DNA of 64,000 nt, from the NCBI GenBank assembly GCA_963797255.1, contig CAWCOV010000001.1:620001-684000 (forward strand), read 5' to 3'. Shown piece by piece: positions 54,034 through 64,000 of this stretch (its first letter is position 1; each line of letters begins with the position of its first letter). The translations under genes were made by a program, and so were the position numbers. The notes under the pieces are model-generated. The model did not search any database and was not told the DNA's origin. It saw only the letters and a list, made by a program, of their open reading frames with translations. This stretch comes from JANXZS01 sp963797255 (lineage in GTDB: Bacteria; Acidobacteriota; Terriglobia; Terriglobales; Acidobacteriaceae).

Positions 54034-57000
54034 AACCCCCGAACCAGTGCCGCTGCGGCGTCAGGCCAGAGACCGGCCACCAGCAGGATTGCCACCATGG
54101 CACCTACCGTTACGCACAACAGAAGCGGCTCTCTGTGCGCTGTTGTCTCGTTGTCATCTCGCGGACCCCACCAGACACGACTGAGTGCGAGTACGTAGGA
54201 CAGCAGCGCGAACATTGACGAAAGAACGAAGGCAAAGAGCACCCATCTTCCGGATTGTGATGCTGTCTCGAAGAGTCTCCAGCGGCCGGCAAAGCCCAGC
54301 GTGGGAGGGATGCCAAGCACGGCGAGCATGCCTACGAGAAAAGCAGTAGCACTCAGCGGATAACGGGCGGCCAGTCCACGACTGTCGGTGGAAAGAGCTC
54401 CGTCTGCTTCCGGGGCACTCAGCGAGATGAACAGCAGTGCCTTCGCAATAGCGTGCACGGCTGCGCCGATGATTGCGCCTTCCATGCCGATCTTCCCGGC
54501 AGAGACGACGCCGAGAGTGAGAAAGCCCATGTCCTCAATGGTGGAGAGCGCCAGCAGGCGCTTCAGGTTGCGCTGCGTGAGCATCAGAATCGACGCGAGC
54601 AACGCGGACGCGATGGCTGCTCCCAGCCACAGTCCATTGGGAGACATCAACCACGGATCAGACTGCGAAAGTAAGTAGAGTTCGCCGAAGGCCGCGATAT
54701 CGAGCACGGCGATGACAAGCCCAGTGACCAGTGCCGGCAGGGCTTCGGCGACGACCGGCAACCAGAGAAAAATGGGTACGATAGCCAGCTTAAGGAAGAA
54801 TCCGGTGATGAGGAGCGCACGAGCCCATTCCAGATGACCGGAATTTATCAGCAGATGACCGCCAATCAGGCCCGATGCCGAAAGCACCACGACGGTGAGG
54901 TAAGTCCACCTGACCATTTTCGATCCGAGGCATTGCCAGATAAGTAGCACCGCGAAAACGGCGGACAATTCAAGAAGATCGAGCCGCAAGGAAGGCGATG
55001 CGACAGACATGCCTGCCACTGCGGTTGCACCGCTCACGAACATGAGGGGCGCGAGACGACGCCATTTCTCAATCGCCAAAGCGCTGAGACAGAGCGCGCC
55101 AAGCGCAATGGCGCAGGCCACAGGCAAAATCACAGGCATGTGAGGAGAGAAACTCACTTCCGCAGGGACGATTTGAGGAGCGAGCCAGCGAACACCGCAA
55201 AACACAACCGCGAACAAAACGACGGTCCAGGCAATTGCCTGCTTCTCCGCCATGCGAATGAGGCCCGCCATCGCTTCAGAGGCGGAGCGCAGCACACCCC
55301 AGCTTGCGAGGTAGAAACGATCGACGTCCGCGACATGGAAGACGGGCGCGAAGTGCTTTTTCAGGATCGCGGAAAATTCGTTTGCCGGAAGACGTCCCGG
55401 TCCCGGCATTCTTTCGCCGCCGGTAAAGACTCCAACGCCAGAGCCGCCGCCCGATCCGGCTAACGCCATTTGGCCCTGCACGACGACTGCCTTGGAGGAT
55501 CCGGCCATGGCGTAAACGAGGGTGCCTATCGCAGCCGAGAAGACAACGAGAATCAGGCCACCGGCCGTCCACCACCCGCCTGCGGAACTGGTGAGGCCGA
55601 ACCAGGTGACCCGAACCGTTTCCATTCCGAGTACGGGGAGAATGGGATTGATGACGAAGCGAATGGCGAGTTGCGGAGCGACACCGAGAACAGCGCTACC
55701 GGCAGCGAACAGGCCCATCGCCCAGACCATGGTGCTTGGGGATTCATGCGCTTTTTCTGTACTGGCGGTAGTTGGTCCGAGAAATACTGCGCTGGTGGCC
55801 TTGATGCACATGAACACCGTGCCGACGCTTGCAACCCAGGCTAGAAGGGCAGGGATAATTTGCCCCGCCTGCAGTGCCGCCGTGTAGAGCAGCCACTTGC
55901 TGGCGAATCCGCTCATGCCGGGGATACCCATCATGGCTCCGGCGCTGATCAGCCAGAAGACTGGTAGTGCGAGGCATCTTCTTCGAGAGTCCACCGAGGA
56001 GATCCATGTCTCGCGTGCCCGCGGAGTGCTGCACGGCGCCCGCTGCCAGGAACAGGCCGCCTTTGAAGAAGCTGTGATTCAGGCAATGCAGGAGTCCTGC
56101 GGCGATCGCGAGCGGCGTGCCGATCCCGATGCCCATGATCATGTAGCCGATCTGGCTGACGGTGGAGAAGGCAAGCATGCGCTTGAGGTCCTGCTGCACC
56201 ATGGCGTAAATTACGCCGACCATCATGGTGACGGTGCCGGTCCACATCATGATTTCTCCCCACGATGCCGGCCAGGGAGCGAAGCTGTGCATTCTCGCCG
56301 CGAGGTATACGCCGGCTTTTACGTAGCAAGCTGCATGCAGCAAGGCGCTGACGGGAGTGGGTGCGGCCATTGCTTCGGGGATCCAGGTATGCAGCGGAAA
56401 TTGGACCGACTTAGCGGCTAGTGCTACCAGCATCAGGACGAAAACGCCGCGGGAGAAGGCCACCGCAACTGCGGGGTCTGTCCACAGGGCGCTGCCAGTT
56501 CTGCTGTAGATCATGAGTATGGCGACCAGCAGTCCATAGCCCGCGAGGTGCGTCATAAGCAGGACCTTGCGCGATCCTGCGACTGCTTCCTTGTCCTGAT
56601 ACCAGAAGCCGACAAGGCTGAAGGAGCAGAGGCCCATCACTTCCCAGCAGAGATAGAAGACGAAGAGATTTGAGCTATAAACCAGGCCGACCATGCCACA
56701 GATGAACGTGAGCATGAGAGCGTAAAAGCGTGTGGCGGCAGGGTCCTTCGCCATGTAGTCAATGGAGTAATACAGGACGATGAGGCCGAGGCCGGTACCC
56801 ATGAGCGCAAACATGGCGCTGAGCGCATCCACGTGGAGTACGACGGAAAGCGGTCCATCCCACGGCAGGGCTGTGAAGTCGATTGCCGATCCATCGCGGA
56901 CCTTGGGAAAGATTGCAAGAACTGCTCCCAGGCTCGGGAGGCAGCTCAAAACGGCCAGAATACCCTTCCCTCTCGGGGTAAGCACTCTCGCGAGCAAGAG

Positions 57001-57069
57001 CTGAAGCACAACTCCCGCAAGTAGAACGCAGGGAGCGATGAGCACCAGCATCTCGGGTGTCAGCTTCAT
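54030..57069 (-). CDS. Fused double antiporter-like subunit (HyfB/NuoL + HyfF/NuoN type), one frameshift
   Basis: Proton- or sodium-translocating membrane subunit, about 1,010 residues after repair. Module 1 (about 1-600) has TM5 Glu in CWEVMGLCSFSLVGFW, the lysine helix AAKSVQFPLHTWIPEAM, QQDLKRMLAFSTVSQIGYM and a third Lys in LNHSFFKGGLF. Module 2 (about 640-1010) repeats the pattern: FFLKLAIVPIFLWLP, QRNLKRLLALSTIEDMG, HAIAKALLFISL. The frame changes near 55959, where one extra base separates PRTTS from FWLISAGAMMGIPG. No stop separates the two modules. It is the first gene of the operon. Confidence 0.87.
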
Positions 57070-57171
57070 GGTACGTAACTCCAGACCGCAAGTTGGTAAA
57101 AGAGCAGGCCCACTATTAAGAACAACCGGTAGTTAACGCTTGTGATTTTCGTCCCCTGAAGAGGCGCTGGC

Positions 57172-57187
57172 TGTGAGGACCATCACA
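57172..57187. promoter_or_regulatory. Perfect CRP/FNR-like site upstream of the group 4 hydrogenase operon
   Basis: TGTGA-GGACCA-TCACA matches the CRP consensus TGTGA-N6-TCACA in all ten positions. It is centred about 110 bp before the start of the antiporter gene, in a 248-bp spacer that also holds the terminator of the PFOR operon. Confidence 0.65.
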
Positions 57188-57258
57188 CACCGCGTACGTC
57201 GGCGTGCAAATCACCATCAATCTCGGGAATGGCGTTGGCGATGCAGCGCACAAAAAGA

Positions 57259-57289
57259 ACCACCACGAGCTTTATGGCATCGTGGTGGT
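57259..57289 (-). terminator. Terminator of the PFOR-DHOD-like operon
   Basis: On the minus strand a 10-bp perfect stem (57280-57289 with 57259-57268, ACCACCACGA arm) and an 11-base loop are followed by TTCTTTTTG. It lies about 30 bp past the stop of the DHOD-like gene. Confidence 0.85.
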
Positions 57290-57317
57290 GATAAGACCAG
57301 CAGGTTTGCTTTGTCTT

Positions 57318-58333
57318 TTACTGCAGAGTTGTAGGCTTCTCCAACGTGTAGGAACTGAGAGTCTTGATATAGTTTCCGCGCTCAAACGCCGACGTATCCG
57401 GCACGGAACGGCGGCTTAAGCTGCCGCGCATCTGGCGGACGGAGTCGTATTCATGGCTCGTCATCCAGCGCACCACCTCGTCGTGCAGCGTAATGAGGTG
57501 ATCAATTCCCTGAACATGGAGCGCCGACGCCACCATGGCCACCTGGGAGCCCGCCATCATGGCCTTCAGAACGTCTTCTGCTGTGTGGATGCCGCCGGTG
57601 ATGGCGATATCGGCTTTGACATGGCTGTACAGGATTGCTGTCCAGTGAAGCCTGAGCAGAAGCTCTTCCGAGGTGCTGAAGTGCAGGCTTGGCACGACGT
57701 CGAGATTCTCGATGTCAAAGTCAGGCTGATAGAAGCGGTTAAAGAGCACAATGCCATCCGCGCCAGCCGCGTCCAACTGGGCTGCGAGGTTTGGAATGCT
57801 GGTGTAGAAGGGCGAGAGCTTGACGGCAACGGGAATAGTGACGCTCTGCTTTACCTGCTTCACCAATTCAACGAGGCCCTTTTCGACGTCGGCGCTGGAG
57901 ACGAGCGGATCCGTCGCGAGAGAGTAGGTGTTCAGTTCGAGCGCATCTGCGCCGGCCTGCTCCAATTCTTTCGCAAAGCGGGTCCATCCACCGGCGGTCG
58001 CGCCGTTAAGGCTGGCGAGAACGGGGATGGAGACAGCGGCCTTCGCTTTCCGAAGGTGCTCGGCGTAGGTTTCGTGACCCTGGCGATAGTCCTCGAACTC
58101 TGGAAGGTAGTCGAGCGACTCGGCAAAGGAGTTGGTTCCACGAGAGAGATCGTTGTCGAGCGCGCGGCTCTCCAGGATCAACTGCTCTTCAAAGAGTGAG
58201 GAGAGGACGACTGCAGCAGCGCCGCAGTCCTCCATTCTCCGGATTGTAGCGATGGACTGCGAGAGCGGCGTCGAGGAAACGACGAGCGGACTCTTCAGCT
58301 TCAGTCCCAGATACTCTGTTGTCAGGTCAATCA

Positions 58334-58334
<1 letters not shown>
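57318..58334 (-). CDS. Dihydroorotate dehydrogenase-like flavoprotein
   Basis: FMN TIM-barrel protein of 338 residues related to class 1 DHOD and dihydropyrimidine dehydrogenase. The phosphate-binding TGGIHTAEDVLKAMMAG and the lysine strand PVAVKLSPF are kept, but the loop that carries the catalytic Cys (SCPN type) in true DHODs reads ELNTYSLATDPL, so pyrimidine synthesis is unlikely. Its ATG shares one base with the PFOR stop and a GGAGG lies upstream, inside PFOR. The tight link suggests a redox role with PFOR; the function is unknown. Confidence 0.85.
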
Positions 58335-60777
<2,443 letters not shown>

Positions 60778-60781
<4 letters not shown>

Positions 60782-61962
60782 CTGCGGCTCGCAAGTTCGT
60801 CAAATACAGCCTTCACCATTGCGGGGGTGAATTCCTTGGACGAAAGTCCATAGCGTCCGCCAATGATGCGCGGCATGGTTTCAAACTGCGTCTTGCCTTC
60901 GGCGAACGCTTCCGCGAAGACGGTGATGACATCCTTGTACAGAGGCTCGCCAACCGCGCCGGGTTCCTTGGTGCGGTCGAGTACTGCGATCTTCTTGACT
61001 GTCTTTGGCAATGCGCCGAGGAAGGCTTCTGCGGAGAAGGGCCGGAACAACCGGACTTTCAGCATGCCGATTTTTTCGCCCTGCGCGACGAGGTTTTCGA
61101 TTGCCTCTTCTGCCGCTCCTGCGCCAGAGCCCATCAGGATGATGACGCGCTCCGCATCGGCTGCGCCGACATAATCGAACAGCTTGTAGCTGCGGCCGGT
61201 CTGTTTGCCGAAGCGGTCCATTACGTCCTGCACGATTGTCGGGCATGCCAGGTAGTAGGGGTTGCAGGCTTCGCGTGCCTGGAAGAATACGTCGGGATTC
61301 TGTGCCGTGCCGCGAAGGATGGGGCGATCGGAGCTGAGTGCGCGCTCGCGATGTGCGACAACAAACTTGTCGTCCAGCAATGCGCTGATGTCTTCGTCCG
61401 AAATTGGAATGATCTTGTTGACTTCGTGCGATGTGCGGAAGCCGTCGAAATAATGCAGGAACGGCAGGCGCGATTCGAGCGTGGCGATATGAGAAATGAG
61501 CGCCAGATCAGCAGCCTCTTGCACGGAGTTGGAGCAGATCATCGCCCATCCCGTAGAGCGGCACGCCATGACGTCGGAGTGGTCGCCGAAGATGGAGAGA
61601 GCGTGAGTGGCAAGCGTGCGAGCTGTAACATGCATGACCGCGGCAGTGAGTTCGCCTGCGATCTTGTACATGTTGGGGATCATCAGGAGAAGTCCCTGGG
61701 AAGCGGTGAATGTGGTGGCGAATGCTCCTGCTTGAAGGGCACCGTGGAGAGAACCGGAAGCGCCACCTTCACTCTGGAGTTCTTCGACGATGGGGACTGC
61801 ACCCCAGATGTTTTTCTTGCCTTCGGATTTCCACTGATCGCACCACTCCGCCATCGGGGACGATGGCGTGATCGGATAGATCGCGACAACCTCGGCGAGT
61901 CGATATGCGACTGACGCGGCTGCCTCGTTTCCGTCGAGAATGACCGTCTTTGCTTCCTTCAT
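60778..61962 (-). CDS. nifJ: Pyruvate:ferredoxin (flavodoxin) oxidoreductase, N-terminal portion
   Basis: Domains I and II of the same enzyme, 394 residues from the ATG at 61962 with GGGAGAA upstream. DGNEAAASVAYRLAEVVAIYP and ITPSSPMAEWCDQW bind pyruvate and thiamine; SQGLLLMIPNMYKIAGEL follows. In most bacteria this is continuous with the next frame. One added G at about 60790 (GCGAG to GCGGAG) would join them as ELAEPQMKNHFTIGI, close to the usual linker, so the split may be a one-base deletion rather than a true two-gene enzyme. Confidence 0.93.
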
Positions 61963-62311
61963 GCTTCTCCCTTCACCCCGTTCAGTTTTAGCCGCGCAAG
62001 TGTCTTCCGACCTCACCCTTGGCTTCCATCTTGTCTGTATTGGGGCCCTTGTGGACAGTCTCCTCCTCGAGCAAACACAGCGCTGTGATGGACGACACAC
62101 GCCCGGCCGGAGCATTCAACTTTGTGAGTGAAAGGTACGCCAGCGAACATGAAAAAAGCGAATGAAATGAAGCATGAATTCGCGGCAAATGAATCTGCAC
62201 TCACGAGAGTGAGCGAGAGTGCCTCGCTAGGCTTCCGATGCCAAATCGCGCTACTGCTGATAAGTGGAGACGCGATGAGCACTTGTAAGCTTGTTGAATT
62301 TGTTCGGCGAT
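61963..62311. other. Intergenic region upstream of PFOR
   Basis: About 350 bp with no supported gene. It holds the CRP/FNR-like near match at 62085-62100 and otherwise no clear terminator or repeat; short CTCACGAGAGTGAG dyads near 62200 are weak. Confidence 0.4.
62085..62100. promoter_or_regulatory. CRP/FNR-like site upstream of PFOR
   Basis: TGTGA-TGGACG-ACACA, nine of ten consensus positions, centred about 130 bp before the PFOR start on the minus strand. Confidence 0.4.
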
Positions 62312-62614
62312 CTACGACTTGTTCGATGCGGAGAGAAGTTCTTCGAGTAGCGCGGACCATTCGTCGGCGAATGAGCGTTCCTGAGAGGGACGGCCTGTGC
62401 GGTGATACCAATAGGTGGCGTTTCCTGCTTCGCCGTTCTTGCGATGCAAATACGCATGGACCATCATCCCGGGGCGCGTCTCCAGTTCATCGACTTCCGC
62501 ATGAGCCCGCTCCCAATTGCCGCGTGCGTCCCACCAGAGCGCCCGTAACGGTGCTTCCAGTGTTGTGGGTGGCTCCTGTTGAGCGAGGGATTCCTTGAAC
62601 TCCAATGCGTTCAC
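62312..62614 (-). CDS. Conserved hypothetical protein with HAYLHRKNGE motif
   Basis: Soluble protein of 100 residues without signal or membrane segment. The pattern ALWWDARGNWERAHAEVDEL followed by VHAYLHRKNGEAGNATYWYH is one I recall from small conserved proteins of unknown function in several phyla, which supports a real gene. No catalytic motif is evident. It is divergent from feoA, with the perfect CRP-like palindrome about 26 bp upstream of its start. Confidence 0.75.
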   Translation of the reverse strand: MNALEFKESLAQQEPPTTLEAPLRALWWDARGNWERAHAEVDELETRPGMMVHAYLHRKNGEAGNATYWYHRTGRPSQERSFADEWSALLEELLSASNKS

Positions 62615-62639
62615 GAGGGTAAGTGTAATCCAGTTGAGG

Positions 62640-62655
62640 TGTGAGCCTGATCACA
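62640..62655. promoter_or_regulatory. Perfect CRP/FNR-like site between the hypothetical gene and feoA
   Basis: TGTGA-GCCTGA-TCACA matches TGTGA-N6-TCACA in all ten positions. It is about 225 bp before feoA and about 26 bp upstream of the divergent hypothetical gene, so it could act on either; close placement favours the latter or a shared region. Confidence 0.6.
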
Positions 62656-62873
62656 TGCTGATCAAATTTCTTCTGGTAAAAAAGGAAACAACACTAGCGA
62701 ATGGAAATAGAGTTGTTGGGAAGCCAAGTACAGGGTGGATGATCCGGAAGATTCCATTCACTTCAGAAGAGGGCTTAGATTAAGTTGGTTTGTAATTCAG
62801 ACTCATTCGGTCGTATACTTGAAGTCGGACCAAACGGGTCGCATTTGTAGGCGATCGGGGCAAAACTGACCAG

Positions 62874-63143
62874 ATGCAGAAGCGCAAGTTACACGTGCTC
62901 AGTGAATTGAAGGTTGGGCAAACGGCTGTTGTGAGCAAATTGAATCTGCCGCCAGCGGTTCAGCACCACCTGATGCACATGGGCATTATGCCGGACGCGA
63001 GCATTCTGGCATTGCGCCGCGCACCTGCTGGAGATCCGACGGTTTACGCTGTAGATGGGATGGAAATTGCACTTCGCCGCGAAACGGCGGAGTCGATCGT
63101 AATGCGGCCCTCCGCTAAACTGGTGAAAGAGGACGCTTTGTGA
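62874..63143 (+). CDS. feoA: Ferrous iron transport protein A
   Basis: SH3-like accessory protein of the Feo ferrous iron importer, 89 residues. LSELKVGQTAVVSKL, HHLMHMGIMPDASI and the DGMEIALRRETAESIVM end are typical. The stop overlaps the GTG start of feoB by 4 bp. Ferrous iron import fits anaerobic conditions and the large Fe-S demand of the neighbouring enzymes. Confidence 0.9.
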   Translation: MQKRKLHVLSELKVGQTAVVSKLNLPPAVQHHLMHMGIMPDASILALRRAPAGDPTVYAVDGMEIALRRETAESIVMRPSAKLVKEDAL

Positions 63144-64000
63144 GTTGCTGCACTACTCCAACGGTTGATTTGCCCCTCACTCCGCGGGTACCGGGTGAGA
63201 TACATACCGTTGCGCTTATTGGTCCTCCAAACTCCGGTAAGACTACTCTTTTCAATCGCTTGACGGGTATGCGGCAGAAAGTCGCAAATTATCCGGGCGT
63301 GACGGTTGAGCAGAAAATTGGTCGGTTAAACGGCATTGGACGAGGCGATTTGACGCTGATCGATCTGCCGGGAATTTACAGTTTTGACTCCTATTCCGAA
63401 GATGCCCGGGTAGCGGTGGATGTCCTGAAGGGCAACATGCCGGGAACTCCGACGCCCGATGCGGTTCTGCTGGTGTTGGATTCGCTGCACCTGACGCGGC
63501 AATTGATGCTCGCGGCTCCGATTCTCTCGTTGGGATTGCCAACGCTTGTCCTGCTGAATATGACGGACCTTATGGAAGAGCGCGGGGGCCTGGTGGATCC
63601 GCTGAAGCTGGCGCAGGAGCTTGGCGCGCCGGTTGCCCAGATAAGCGCGACAAAGGGACAGGGCTTGCAGGCCGTCAGCCTTTTTCTGAATCAGCAGTCC
63701 GAGGTCATTCCATTTCAGCTGCCGGTAATTGGCAACGCCGCAAGCACTCGCCAATGGGCAGCACAGGTGAGCACGAAAACCGGTTATAAGGCTCCCCTAT
63801 CAGCTGCGACAAGCCTGAAGATTGACAGGGTGTTGCTGCATCGCATTTGGGGACCGTCTGCTGTTTCTCGCGGTCGTAATCGCTGTGTTCCAGGCGGTTT
63901 TCAGCATTGGGCAGCCCATGAGCGATGGCTTCGGGCTGTTGCTCACAAAACTGGGAGCATACATTCGTCCGTGGATTCCCTTCCCCCTGCTTCAATCCTT
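63140..64000 (+). CDS. feoB: Ferrous iron transport protein B, partial, one frameshift
   Basis: GTP-dependent ferrous iron importer; only the N-terminal part is in the window. The G domain has G1 GPPNSGKTTLFN, G3 DLPGIYSF, G4 NMTD and G5 SATKGQG. After KIDRVLLHRIWGP the frame changes: one extra T near 63857 separates it from LLFLAVVIAVFQAVFSIGQP, the first membrane segment, which then stays open to the window end. The N-terminus begins MSCC, a cysteine pair of unknown meaning. Confidence 0.9.
   Translation, partial: MSCCTTPTVDLPLTPRVPGEIHTVALIGPPNSGKTTLFNRLTGMRQKVANYPGVTVEQKIGRLNGIGRGDLTLIDLPGIYSFDSYSEDARVAVDVLKGNMPGTPTPDAVLLVLDSLHLTRQLMLAAPILSLGLPTLVLLNMTDLMEERGGLVDPLKLAQELGAPVAQISATKGQGLQAVSLFLNQQSEVIPFQLPVIGNAASTRQWAAQVSTKTGYKAPLSAATSLKIDRVLLHRIWGPSAVSRGRNRCVPGGFQHWAAHERWLRAVAHKTGSIHSSVDSLPPASIL

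Noticed and set aside
50559..57069. Respiratory complex I (nuo) operon
   Set aside because: The large subunit keeps all four nickel cysteines and the small subunit has CxxC instead of the adjacent Cys pair, so the operon encodes a hydrogenase.

Overview
The window looks like a piece of an Acidobacteriota chromosome, most likely class Terriglobia. This is inferred from the gene content (a carboxypeptidase-regulatory-domain TonB receptor, a DUF5916 outer-membrane-like protein, bacilliredoxin, a group 3d hydrogenase) and from extragenic palindromes of the CCCACATCTC/GAGATGTGGG type, which I remember from that phylum but could not search. No tRNA, rRNA, CRISPR array, transposase or phage gene was seen.

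Layout. 1-13 kb: two response regulators, lexA with a clear operator, trxA, thrC-thrB, modABC, murB, a bacilliredoxin, two APC permeases and thiE. 13.7-24 kb: a DUF5916 protein, a ClC transporter, an operon of a small helix-turn-helix protein, an M24 peptidase and accB-accC, a phosphofructokinase with pyrophosphate-type active-site residues, and a Tat-exported GH32 glycosidase. 24-26.6 kb: an acyl-CoA ligase with its TetR regulator. 26.9-34.7 kb: a compact arginine operon argR-C-B-D-F-G-H-A behind a consensus promoter overlapped by two ARG boxes.

34.7-64 kb is a hydrogen, ferredoxin and metal block. It holds hypCDEABF (minus strand), a NiCoT nickel transporter, a TonB-dependent receptor framed by extragenic repeats, hoxEFUYH-W (NAD-linked group 3d hydrogenase), a convergent six-gene group 4 membrane hydrogenase whose antiporter gene encodes two antiporter modules in one chain, a dihydroorotate-dehydrogenase-like protein with pyruvate:ferredoxin oxidoreductase, and feoAB. 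The genes fit one fermentative electron circuit: pyruvate oxidation reduces ferredoxin, the group 4 enzyme turns ferredoxin electrons into H2 plus an ion gradient, Hox exchanges electrons between NAD(H) and H2, and the Hyp proteins, Ni and Fe importers supply the metal centres. Five promoter regions in this block carry a TGTGA-N6-TCACA-like palindrome (two perfect), which suggests one CRP/FNR-family regulator for the whole set; no such regulator is encoded in the window.

Six otherwise intact genes (GH32, acyl-CoA ligase, hoxU, the antiporter gene, PFOR, feoB) are each broken by what looks like one single-base insertion or deletion. That many in 64 kb points to residual assembly errors rather than gene decay, so the frameshifts should be treated as unproven.
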